The translations under genes were made by a program, and so were the position numbers. The notes under the pieces are model-generated. The model was not told the origin of the DNA. It saw only the letters and a program-made list of their open reading frames with translations, and made no database searches. A stretch of DNA of 64,000 bases. It comes from Tubiluchus corallicola (Eukaryota; Priapulida; Priapulimorpha; Priapulimorphida; Tubiluchidae). Below, piece by piece: positions 1 to 11,240 of the stretch (within the stretch, counting starts at the first letter, position 1; each line of letters begins with the position of its first letter). The stretch covers positions 1 through 64,000 of the forward strand of contig JAQGDQ010000487.1 of the NCBI GenBank assembly GCA_030141605.1, written 5' to 3'.

Positions 1-1187
1 CAGGACAAAGAGCTACACGATCCTGTTACTTCAGCGCCTTCCAGCTACAGGCATGATCCAAGAGCAGTTGAAAGCAATGAGTTTTGCCTAAAGACACCTA
101 GTGAATATTATGAGGTGAGACAAGTCTGTTTGCAGTAATTGTCTAAATTGTATTACTACGCAGATTAATCAAGCCGCTGCTTTCTGCAATTTTATAAAAT
201 AATGACTACCGTGACTTTTATTGTAAAAACTATATATATATTAGTAAGTTTGCCAGAAATGAAATACCCCCCCCCCAACGGCTTCGTTTGGGTATTCCTG
301 AAAGGAAATTCATGAAAATTTGTTGTTAAAGCAATACCAGACCCAATCTTAAACTGTAAGTCAAAACAATCGACTCTTCAAAATATTGAAAAGAAACATA
401 CTATTTTCTTCAAAAATGACTTGCGTGAAGGAATTATTACCACACAAATACAATTTCACGTTCGCGCCACTAGTTCTTCGCTGTTACATGCATTTGGAAA
501 TTCGTTAGTTAGACGCGTCCCAGCGCCTGCACTTCGGAAACGCATTGCACAAAACTGTACTTCAATTTTCTCTTTCACAAACACGTGCAACAAGCTCGTG
601 GAATATTTTTGCTGTTGAAAATTACGTTAGTTTAAGATGTCATCAATAGTTAGCTCGCCTTCGGTTAATTAAGTATCTATTATAAAATTTAATTATCAGC
701 ATTCTGTAATGACTTAATTTGCAGTATTGTGTTAAACTGCATATTGTATGGGGTAGTATACGAAAAATCATCCTGTGTTCTTTTAAGCACCTGTTTGTAA
801 TAACTTGCATACGTGCTTATGAAAAACACTTGTTTTTAGGCGCCATTACCGTCTAAGCCCTCACAAATACGCCCAGGTGAAGCAATTTATGAAAATGCGT
901 GCTATGAGCCAGAAAGTCAACAGTGCACCTCTCCCTCAAGAGCGGAAATATCACCGCCGGTCGCACGTTACAATGAGAAACCACTGCAACTAGAGAACCG
1001 CCTAAATGGGCCAGGAGAAAACCGGCAAAGTGAGACAAGCAGCACCAGAGGATACGTGCCGATGTCACCTGACCTTTCCAAGAGACATTTCTACGTAAAT
1101 GTCTCACAAATCACACCATATACGAAAAACACCTATGAGAAGGAAAACCATTTTTACATGAATCAAGCGCAGGCAAGAATTAGTTAA
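1..1187 (+). CDS. 3' end of an unidentified tyrosine-motif docking or receptor tail protein (partial)
   Basis: Two exons can be read: 1-114 (open from the window edge, 38 codons, donor GTGAGA) and 840-1187 (acceptor TTTTTAG, stop TAA at 1185-1187). They join in phase 0. The 153 visible residues are hydrophilic, with no fold I can recognise. They contain a proline motif (PLPSKP, SH3-ligand type) and a series of tyrosines in SH2-ligand contexts: YENA (YxN), YVPM (YxxM, PI3-kinase p85 type), YVNV and YMNQ (YxN, GRB2 type). This pattern is known from docking proteins and from cytoplasmic tails of receptors that recruit SH2 adaptors, so a signalling role is inferred. AATAAA signals follow at 1263-1268 and 1388-1393. 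The N-terminal part lies outside the window, so the family cannot be named. The splice model rests on the open frame and the consensus sites. Confidence 0.6.
115..839 (+). other. Intron of the partial tail gene
   Basis: GT-AG intron between the two visible exons. It holds a run of C at about 269-277 and no recognisable coding sequence. The open frame at 421-618 has no protein character. Confidence 0.5.
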
Positions 1188-1268
1188 CTGTAAAACACGG
1201 GCCAGCAGTTGATAACTTAGTAACTTATACTTTGTCCGTTTATGTATTGTCTTTCGAATACTAATAAA

Positions 1269-3860
1269 AATGTATAAGGTAAGATTTTCACACTATTCTA
1301 AGTAACTGCAACAGATCGGAGACGTGTACAAAATGTATAATTTATAAGAACCCAGTGTTCTGCTACAGTATATTATTCCTATACCTAAATAAAATTTTGT
1401 GAAGTGCAGATTTTGATTTTCGAACATGTAGCCATTGTATATATACATGTATAAACATATGAATGTAGACATAGAAATAAATTGTACATATAATTATTAC
1501 ACAGATCTGGTTTTTATCACAGAATGAAAATTTATTAGATCACAATATTGTTTTTGTTATGAAACAGTATAATTGGGTTTTTTTATACCTAGATTTTTTG
1601 GGCCCAAGCATGAAGACATTTACACCATCTTTGCTTGTCCATCTCGGAAGAATATCCTTGGTACTGAGCTAGGTTCTGTTCTACAAAGGCCGCAGAATTT
1701 TCGTGTTCAAACAAGAAATTTTTTGCTCACTCACCCGTTGCCATAAAGACTATAATACACAATAATATTCAATAATCTTTATTTGTTAATAAGTGAACTA
1801 TATTTATTAACAGTAAAGATTAATTCGTCCGAGTTAATTTTCTGCTAACTGAGATTGCCCGACTTGTAGAAAAAGATGCAGGCGATCTTTGGCTGGACAA
1901 CGCACAAAACTGATATTACATTTAGAAAATTGGAAATTAGCCAGTGGCAGGACCAGCGCAAAATGTTAGACCTAACATATAGATCAAGTTAAAGCTTCAG
2001 ATGTTTTACAGTACTAGGTTTCCATCATTTAATACAGGAAGTCATATGTAGGTGAAAATGACACCCCATATAAAGTTAACATCTTATACAAGGTTAACTT
2101 GCATAAATTCCTTGTACATAATAGACACATGTAAGCAGGTAGTCTCTTTGTGTCTTCACCACACTCTTGGTAAACATTTTATTTGTATGTTTTTTGCCAA
2201 CATGTTTTATATTATATTCTTTTTATTGCAGGCTGCATTGTTTACTATAGGGTGATATATTAATGATACAGAAATCCAACTCTATCATTACCATCTATCA
2301 TCTAGTATGAAAATCTAGCAGGTAAAGAAAATTTTCATTTGTAATAAGATTCCATAAGTGCTTAAAGTAAAAGTGCAAATAAGTCTGAGTAACTGTAACT
2401 TGGCATTACAATGCTTTGATATGGATGCAAAGATTTCATTTTAACAGATGGCAGCATTAGCATCTGCCACAAAACAGGAACTTTCGAAGATTATACAGCA
2501 ACAAACAAAATACAGAACACGTATACAATTTTTATAGATACACGTATACATATGTTGCTATACATATTAGATAATTTAGAAAAACAAAAAAATTGTCTAA
2601 GCATTTATAAAAATCTTTCTGCCTATTTCATTAATTGCTTTACTCTGTACCATTAAGAATTCTCCATGATCTAAGTGTCCATTTATCATACATACCACAA
2701 GCTATAGTGCCTTATATCATTGCTTTACTGTTGAACAAACAAACATTCTTAACAATTTTTGTCTAAATGACAACAGTAAAAAGAAAACAAGACTCATATA
2801 TGTGGTTCATAAAATAAAATATATTTGCCAAAATGTATACTTAGGTCACCACTGGGTGAGCTATGGACAATTACAGTTTGTATCAGTGCCGTCACATTAT
2901 ATACCTGTTACATCAAAGCAGAGTTTCCTTGGTAACACTGAAAAAAAGCTGCAAGAATTTTGAATTACATAAGTTATACATGTAATGACATCTAGCCTAA
3001 TAATATAATAAAGTGTATAACCCAAATATTGTAAGATAACAAATTACAAAATAAAACAAATCGAATATAAAACTTGTTAAAAAACAAGATTAGTGACAAC
3101 ACACAATAATTTTGATTGCTAACTATTAATAACATACATTTGTTTAAATACATTATTATCAATAACTTAGGCCATGCACTAATCATATTTCATGAAATAA
3201 ATTTTTGGAATGTAATGGCAACATTTTATAAAAAAATGACATTTGCCCAAATGGCATTGTTTACTGTCACAACATTCACTACTAAATAGAAAAGCTTTTT
3301 AGATCATGGTTAATTTTACTTATTGTCTAAACTATATACTTTTTACCTAAAATTATGTAACTGCAAAAAAATTTCTGATCTAAATAAAAACTTAGAAATT
3401 CATTTAACAGTGAATCAGTGCAGCCATAGTTGGAAATCGCTCACATGGGTAATCTTGTACGTGTTTGACAATACTAAGGTGTCATAGAAAAAAGCAAACT
3501 GTACATAATTACGAATTTCAAGTTTATCATTGGTATAGTAGTGATTTTGTGATGGCTGCCATAAATAATTTGTCTGCATTTTCTCCAGACGCTGGAAACA
3601 GGTGCTGTTATACGTCAATGTTTGTGTGCTGCACTGAAAAGCTAACAAAAATCAACTTCCAGCATAAGAACTTTTCAATATAATATTACTATCGGTATAA
3701 TAGTAATAAAATACAGAAACGGTAATGGCATTTCAGACTGAAGATCATTTCACATATATTAATCAAAAATTGAGCATTTTAAATTTGTTGGGTGTTTTAC
3801 TTCAAATTTATTACAATCCAGCAGTTATAAAAATCCGGGGTCTTATTTTACGCATGTATC
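1269..3860. other. Intergenic AT-rich stretch
   Basis: Between the poly(A) signals of the first gene and those of WASHC1. Short open frames occur on both strands (2052-2255, 2992-3186, 3415-3683), but they read as random AT-rich translation. I see no gene, RNA or terminal repeat here. Confidence 0.5.
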
Positions 3861-3866
3861 TTTATT
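3861..3866 (-). terminator. Candidate poly(A) signal of WASHC1
   Basis: AATAAA on the minus strand, about 155 bp beyond the WASHC1 stop. A second AATAAA (4018-4023) overlaps the stop codon itself, so a very short 3' UTR is also possible. Confidence 0.35.
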
Positions 3867-4021
3867 ACATGCACATGCAAAAGTACTTCATTCCAGCAGA
3901 TGTTTTACTTAGAAGGATTAAGGTTATTAATTTAAGCTCTTATATAAACAAGCTGCAAAAAACAAATTTTAACTTTTTCATTTTTCTTCAAATTGCTCTT
4001 CTTCTTGCAAAATGCAGTTTA

Positions 4022-7000
4022 TTAGTCCCAGTCATCATCATCATCAGGTCTAGAGACAGTGACAGGCTCTGGAATCATAGCTGAGATGCGGTCCATGGCC
4101 GAGCCGCCACCTGTTGGAGTTGAGGGTGTTGTCTGGTCATCTAGTGTATCACTTCTGCCTTTTGTTCCTGAAAATCATTAATGCAACTAAAAAATTTTTA
4201 AACACGTACTTGTAAAACGACCACAGTTTGGTGTAGTTACTTAAAATTGCTTAGTATGAGAACTAGACGGGTTCATAAGCGGTGCAACTTTGGTATTTGG
4301 CAAAGTAAAAACCTATTTGGTCTTGATATGTGCTCAGTTATGAAATTAAGCATAGTAAGGCTTGTTTGTGTGTTTCATGTGTAATACTTAATCCAGGTGT
4401 TTTCTCATTGGGAAAGGAGTCACACCCATCTGACCAAACCAATGTGGCCTTTACATGAAAACGGCACAAGTTGAATCCAGCCACTAAACAATTAACGAAT
4501 AACAATAGTGGCATTCGTCCACAGCTAGCCAGCTCTTGAGGAGGCTGAGAACACTGTTGAGCTGTTGCATTATGTGCTGGGATGACCATCAGGCATGCAA
4601 TTAAATTTGCTCGTTTTCAGTACTGTTTCATCATTTTGCTCAACACTGTTGCCATGTTTTTCCAACACCAATTTTTCTCAGACGTCCTGCCACTTCAGCA
4701 AACAGTTTCCAATTCCTTTGCCTTCTACTATCTAACACATTAACAAAATCCAAATGTCCAAAAAAATTTATGCGAGTGTTTACCCACTGCTGACCTGTTT
4801 CAGCAGCCATGGTGATTTAACATGTTTTGGCAGTTTTCCGGCACAAATCTACCCAAATGAATATTCCGGCAGCGTAACGCTAACCTGTTTAACACGTGCC
4901 TGAATGGGGTAAGCCTGTTTCAAAGTTGACTTGCCACAATCGCTATTAGTTTACTGAACAATAGGGTTTGCATACGGATATGTTTTCATGTAAAAGCCAT
5001 ACAACATACCACCTGCCTGTTCACTGTTTTGCCTTGGAGTATTTTCCTTGCTAATACACTAGATTGCGGTCTTGCCACAACCATGAACATTGCATTACTC
5101 ACTGCTTAATCAGGCAGAGAATATTTTTGGAGCACATGGAATTGCACTAAAAAGGTGGTGGAACTTTTGGAGGCTAAAATCATAAGCAAATTTCACTGTC
5201 TTGTCTGATTACAGAAGTAGAAAATGGTAGACTAAAATAATTTTGTGCATACGAAACATGGTTGTTACGTTAACTTGAACACACTGAAGTTATCTTCAGC
5301 AGAAGAACACATGTATTCCATTGCAGCAAATCATAATTCTTATAATTCCTGTTCAATACAAGTACATGAGTTTCTGGGTGTAAATCTTTCTTTGCAGCAT
5401 TTTTGTGATTTTGTTGGGCATAACCAGAAAAATCATTCAATCAGCATTTTAGACATTGCATCTGATCTTGAAATGCCACCCACGGTCAAATGTGGCAAAA
5501 ATTGCATCTAACTTGTGCTTTTCAACTTTCAAGAAATATTAAAAATGATTAATAGAGGTGAAATGTGACATTGCCAATCAAAAGCCCCAATACAGTTTCT
5601 ACATGCACCGATTGATTATTTAATTTTTAGGAGAAACCACACTCTGCTTTACCTTTACCTGTTAACTTTCAGCAAAGATTTTAATGCTCAACTTAGAGAC
5701 TGTACACAGGCACTTACACAAACACACATACAAATACACCCATGTGAACCCCCTACAAGGTATCTACATGTGTATGAAAACAACTATAATAACAGCCAGA
5801 AGAGTGATAAGCAAAACAGAGCATGTTGCATCTGCAAAACCAACAAACAGTAATACCTGTACATAATGAAAACTTACTTCAACATGCACTGTAGATTGTC
5901 AATAACATGTATACAAAAACTAACTAGATTTCACATAACATAACTGCTGTGTTACGTACCTGATATACCCTTTCTCCGGCGAACCAGTTGCTTCTGGAGG
6001 TCACTCATCAGATCTCCTCCAGATGCTCCAGAAGCCTGCTCCTCCTTCTTTCGTTTAGTCTCTTTTTTTCGCTCGTGCACGCTTTTCAATTTTGCCTTGT
6101 CTTTTCCACCGGTCTAAATAAACACAAAACCAGCAAAAAGCAACTGTTAAAATTCGTTAGAAGAAATACAACTGCTGAAGACATAATAGTTAAATTAACT
6201 TTAAGTGACAGAAAAATTACTGTTGCTAATAAACATGGCTACTAAATGTGATATACAAACGAGGTGGATGAGATTTAAGCTGCATAGTTGTTGACTGACA
6301 TTCTCGTCTTTGCAAAGAAATCTACGCAAGTCACGAGAGCACCTGGAAGATGATTGTACAACCAGACTGAAAACTTTCATTGTTTGATTTATGTGACTGC
6401 ATTAAATAATATGTATTCACAAGAATTCTGTATTTTTTCCAAACTCCTCCAGGAAGTTCCTCTGCATCTTGATCCATTTATATCTTTCTTAGTTCTTCAA
6501 TAACAAATGTAGAAATAACTTGTTATACATGCATGAAGAAACAGAAGGTGAAAATGTCAATGGGAATTTTACAAATTGTTCAATTTTTACAGAAATTGTT
6601 TTAGAAAAAGTATATGAAATATATGACGATGTAAAGTTCTTATTATTTAAATTCAATGTGCTGAAACAAGTAGGTGTATACATATAGCATTTATAACATG
6701 CAAGTCAAGATTGTGGACACTTGCTAGAGACAGCGTACCCGTCTGATTTGCTCCATAAGTGATGATCGTGCATCGCCTGGTGAAGACACTTCCTTGGGTA
6801 CAGCTTCTGGTGTGCTAGGAAGAGCGTCACCTGGTGGAGGAGGAGGGGGAGGTGGAGGAAGTCCCGAAGGCGGTGGCGGTGGTGGAGGGGGTGGTGTTGC
6901 AGCAGGGGGAGGAGGAGGCGGCGGCGGTGGTGGAAGAGCATGTTCAACCGGTGTAGTTGGGAGTGGCGGAAGTCCTGGGTCCGACAAAGATGGCGGTAGG

Positions 7001-9953
7001 AGAGTTGGTTCTGGAAGCTCTGGCTCAACTGGTGGTAGATCTGGTAGAAGCCCAGTAACCGAGGGTGCAATTGATGGTCCTAAATCAGCACTGTACAGCA
7101 CATCAGCTATACCTAAACATACGTAAAAAATGCAACAATACATGGAAAATTAAAAACAGTGGCTGCCAAATTTAAGTTTTTTTAACAGTAACATGTTATC
7201 ATCACCAGTTAACAGTTTAATAAAAATAAGTGTTATTTTGTTGTATTAAAGGAAGAACCAACCCTCAAACAAAATTTACTATGTTTTAATATACAATCAA
7301 AAATATTGAAATCACCACAGAAGATATGTACATAGAATGCTTTGCCTAAAAATGTAAAAGAAATTTAAATATTTTTTATCACCCGCCAAACGAACGCCAC
7401 TGCTGGCATATTTGAAAAAAATTATGTAAGTTGGTGACTTTTGGGCAGCGTGAATGCTGTGAAGGCAACCTGTGATGAAGGGTAGGCATTGAGAAATTTC
7501 TACAGTTCACTCAGAAGTTCAGTTGTTCAAGTGTTGTGTTTAAGTGTGTTTATGTAAAAATTAGTCAAATAATCAATTACGACCAAGATTAAAGTGGTTA
7601 CATAGCTTTAATCTATATTATTATACTGTAAAATGTGTAGCATACACTATAAATTATAAAATGTATAAGTAGTATACACTAATTGTGTATATATAATTAA
7701 TTTACAGACTTTTGTTGACATTCAGATACACATGTAAACTTGCGAGCATACAGTAGGTACTGGATGGGTTATTCAGTTTATAAAGTTTGCTCTAAAAGTA
7801 AAAAAAGATTGCTGAAGCACTTGGCAGAAAAAATGTTAATATTGCACGGTAACCAGATGATGCCATTTTTCATCAAAATGAGCGAGCCCAAGAGTGAATT
7901 AATCACGATTTAAATTGAAATTGTAAATTACACAAGGTGCTTCTCACAATTTCATTGGTGATTTGCATTTTTTTCAAATATTAGAATAAGCTCAACTTCT
8001 CGAGAGACTTGGCTTTTGCTTTAAATGCCAAATGAGTCACAGAAGCAGACTATGTAGTCTAATTTCTATTTTTGCATCGTCTTCTAGTTAGTCTAGTGTG
8101 ATTTTAGACAAGCAAATTTTAATGTGTGAACAATATACATTGTCCAGTCATTGACCAATGACAAAAAATAATAAAAAAATTTCATTAAGTTGAATATCTC
8201 TTGTGAGTAACATGCTTTAGCAACAACAAGAACTGCAAGCATTAAATTACCACTACCATCAAACTTACTTCTAGCATCTCAATGTAAAAGAAATTATATT
8301 AGTCCCCTGCCAAATTATTTCAGATGTGACAAACATTTTAATAATATGTTTTACGCAAAATTACATGTCCTACAATTGAACTACAAGATTAATAAAAATG
8401 ATGGATTAGTACCTGGAAGATCAGGTAAATCTGAAGGCAAATCAAACACTGGGACATCTCCAAGACCTGGATGGTAAAAATAGTCATCTATGGCAGGTCG
8501 TGACATCTGCTCTCTTTCTGTAATGGTAACAGGAGCCTCTCCCAAACCATCATCCTCTTCTCGTTCCATAGTGGCACGTGTTTTTGTCACAGCCCCCAAT
8601 GGATCAAGCATAACATATTTCTTGTACCTAAAATTGGTTACTTTATTAGCCACACAAACAGAATTTTAAGCAAAAATAATTAATGAGTGTAACCATTTTT
8701 GTATGAAGAAATTAATAATCAATAGTATAAAGTAGTGTCAACACATATCAGCAATATCTATTCTGCAAAACCAATCTAATCTGTGCATGACTTCAAGTAC
8801 AATGTCTTGATGCTTTAGCCTATTATTACTGAACAGTAAGAGATCTAGTGGATGTTAAGTTCACAAGAGATTTGACATCATCATGTCCGCGTGAAGCTCC
8901 TGACAGAACATGTTTGGAGCTAGCCACATAATGTACAGTTTTTACATATTTCAGATTGAAAAGCAAAACTTACTTAGATTTTAATATGATAAGAATAAAG
9001 GCTAGATCAGAAATGTGACATACAATTAAACAAGTTTATAAGTACAGTGTAATAGCAGTTTTTGATCACACTGCAAGTCTCTTGTAGAGCTCTGTCAACA
9101 TTACTCATCTCCACAGAAGATTATATATTTAGTATGCTGAATACTGTTATATGTAAGATTTTGTAAAGAAAATAACACTGATGTTATGTTAAGGTATAAA
9201 TAAAAAGGTAAAGGTAAAAACCGATCTACTGAAAAAATTATCACAAGTGCTTCATAAATAACCCACTACCTAATAAGATTTGTTAAATTTTTATTAGGAA
9301 AACTCAAAGTTTCTATTACACACTAGTGCAGGTGTATTTACTTAAGGTAAAATGCAACACAAAAATAATAGAGCTACACGTGGTCAATAATAAAAAAGTA
9401 AAAAAATCACTTACGGATTTTCAGCAGTGTTGAAGAGTAATAATGAGCTGATAGAAGAAATGTTGTCTGGAAGTCTTCCTAAACCTTCTCCTTCCTCTTC
9501 GTGCTTTTTTCTTGGCCGCACAGAAAATTTTCCCATTTCAAAGTTTGCTTTAAACTTGGAGCCATCTTGCACAGCATCTTTACTTTTCAGTTTAGCAGAA
9601 TGACGAATCATAGGTTTAAAGTGTTCATCTTCAATGAACAAAGATTTACAGTCACTAGGAACATCATCACAAGGATATTTTGCACTAGAAAACACTTGTA
9701 TGGCTTTGTTGCTTCCTCTGATCATGTTGATCTTTGCTTGAGCAACATCGGCCCTTTGCCTAAGTGATACAAGCCGCTGTCTGTTCTCAGCAACACGAGC
9801 ACTAATTCGTCCGAAAACGTCACTGAAAATTTTTTCCAGATAATCTAAAGTATCAGCAATTTGTACTATGCTCTCTTCGGTACGCAAGTTTGTTGGTATT
9901 AGCGGCACATTGTAAGGCCTTTCGTGTTCAAGTGTTGGTGGTCTGTCATGCAT
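4022..9953 (-). CDS. WASHC1: WASH complex subunit 1 (WASHC1), complete, 5 exons, 475 aa
   Basis: WASH is the endosomal nucleation-promoting factor that activates the Arp2/3 complex within the WASH regulatory complex and drives actin-dependent sorting. Exons in order: 9415-9953, 8413-8627, 6739-7112, 5960-6113, 4022-4167; all junctions are GT-AG and phase-consistent. The N-terminal WHD1 region includes [12 protein letters not shown] and [20 protein letters not shown], both diagnostic. Next comes [11 protein letters not shown] and [18 protein letters not shown], then a proline-rich segment with several runs of eight or more prolines. The C-terminal VCA follows: a WH2-like [15 protein letters not shown], the connector [20 protein letters not shown], and an acidic tail DDDDDWD with the Arp2/3-binding tryptophan. 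Length is close to the human protein (about 465 aa). The start at 9951-9953 precedes the conserved YNVPLIP block and an upstream non-coding exon cannot be excluded. The identification is very secure. Confidence 0.95.
4640..4810 (-). pseudogene. Relic of a Myb/SANT-like DNA-binding domain gene
   Basis: Inside the 1.8-kb last intron of WASHC1. A 56-codon frame starts with ATG at 4808-4810 and ends at a TGA at 4640-4642. Its second half, [19 protein letters not shown] then KTWQQC, matches the third-helix pattern of Myb/SANT-like domains (W, hydrophobic spacing, TWxQC) that accompany PIF/Harbinger transposons or were domesticated from them. The frame breaks just where the usual basic continuation should follow, so it is a decayed fragment. 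No clear terminal inverted repeat was found around it. The family assignment is by motif only. Confidence 0.4.
6830..6945. repeat. GGN/CCN-rich low-complexity tract coding polyproline in WASHC1
   Basis: Runs of GGT/GGA/GGC triplets that encode the polyproline segments of WASHC1 on the minus strand. The long glycine frame on the plus strand is the antisense shadow. Confidence 0.8.
7113..8412 (-). other. WASHC1 intron 2
   Basis: 1.3-kb GT-AG intron with no further exon, RNA or mobile element that I can see. Introns 1 (8628-9414) and 3 (6114-6738) are likewise featureless. Confidence 0.6.
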
Positions 9954-10593
9954 CGTGACTTGCAGGAAAAGTAGTTGCCTTCAACGCACTCTTGTAATAA
10001 AAGAAATGAGAACTTTAAACTGGCACTCTAGACTAGTTAAAGGACAACTCTCATAATGTAATTTAGTCACAGACATTTTTATATTACCTAAAAGACAAAA
10101 AAAAAGAACAAAGAAATTCAAAGTACATTTCGAAAAGTAGACAAAAACTATGTTTTATCACTATAGCAGCAATGTTACTCATCTGAATGGTCGGGTTGAG
10201 AGAAAAAGTAGTACCTATTTAAACAATTCTTGCCAAAGCAATGATTTATACAAGCTACCATGATGTTAGTAACCTAAGAAGTCCAGTGTGTACTATTGGT
10301 TTTTCACCCACGTTTTACAAACTGTATGTAGGAATTAACAAACACGACTGTCCGACTGTGACCAGTAGTCAAGATTTATACAGCACCAGGGCAGCAAAAT
10401 TGTATGCAGATGATATACACTTCCAGCGGTACTAACACGGTTTTTCAGTGGTAGGTTTATCTGAAAATTCAACTATCCTTTACGTTACAGTGTGGAACAT
10501 GCATGTGTATAAGTTTCCATAAATTATATAATATAAGACTACAAGTAATTTTTTAGTCAAAAGCTCCAAGTAAATCAGTGGGTATTTTTTTCA
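9954..10593. other. Upstream flank of WASHC1
   Basis: AT-rich; presumably holds the WASHC1 promoter and 5' UTR. No core motif was identified with confidence. The open frame at 10241-10435 is not protein-like. Confidence 0.35.
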
Positions 10594-10757
10594 AATTAAT
10601 TAGTTAGATCATGACTGTGATTGCCAGAGTTTATTAAACATTGCACGTTATTTTAAATAATTATTACCCATTACGGTAATAATGAGTTATATTTGTTAAA
10701 ATAAGCCATAATAGTTTATAAACTCCGGCAATCACAATAATCATCTAACTAATTAAT
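10594..10757. mobile_element. Foldback element or MITE, near-palindromic, about 164 bp
   Basis: The left arm beginning ATTAATTAGTTAGAT and containing TGTGATTGCC reappears inverted at the right end (GGCAATCACA ... ATCTAACTAATTAAT). The centre, ATTATTACCC...GGTAATAAT, is itself palindromic, so nearly the whole element can fold into one hairpin. The arms differ at several positions. No long target duplication is evident. It lies between WASHC1 and the phosphatase. Confidence 0.65.
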
Positions 10758-11240
10758 GAAAGCAGTCTAGATAAACTTTGATTAATAAAATTCATTTTGA
10801 TCAATACGTCATATTATTTTATGGTATATATGGAAATTTGTTTTATCCATTTTGTTATTCATCAAGATGTTATCCAAATTTTAAATAATCCTTAACCAAA
10901 CTAACAAAAAATTCTGTAAGTTAATACAAAATTGAAATTAATTTTTAATTGAAAATCAATGAATGATTTATAACACTTTACACACTATTTAAACTTTCAT
11001 TGTGCATGTACAAATATACACTGCCAAGCTTGGCTTTTTCTGTCCCGGTTATACATGATGATAATAAAACATGACAAGGTTTACATTTTTATAATCCTAA
11101 ATAAAGGTACATTATTAAGATGTAGAAATGTGCTGTACAAGAAACAAATATTCAGTTAGCCACATAATTAGAAGGAAAATTAAAGAAATATTTCTGAAAG
11201 ACTGATTTAGTTATTACATTCAATATTAAATCACAAAATG
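10758..11240 (-). other. 3' flank of the acid phosphatase gene
   Basis: AT-rich; probably the 3' UTR. I see no other gene. Confidence 0.3.

Noticed and set aside
853-1107. 84-codon open frame on the minus strand
   Set aside because: Shadow of the tyrosine-motif exon, which has a coherent frame, splice site and stop on the plus strand.
4338-4589. 83-codon minus-strand frame in the last WASHC1 intron
   Set aside because: No recognisable domain; it may be the tail of the Myb/SANT-like relic in another frame, but this cannot be supported.
6794-7126. 110-codon glycine-rich open frame on the plus strand
   Set aside because: It is the antisense of the WASHC1 polyproline exon; the glycine runs follow from the CCN codons on the other strand.
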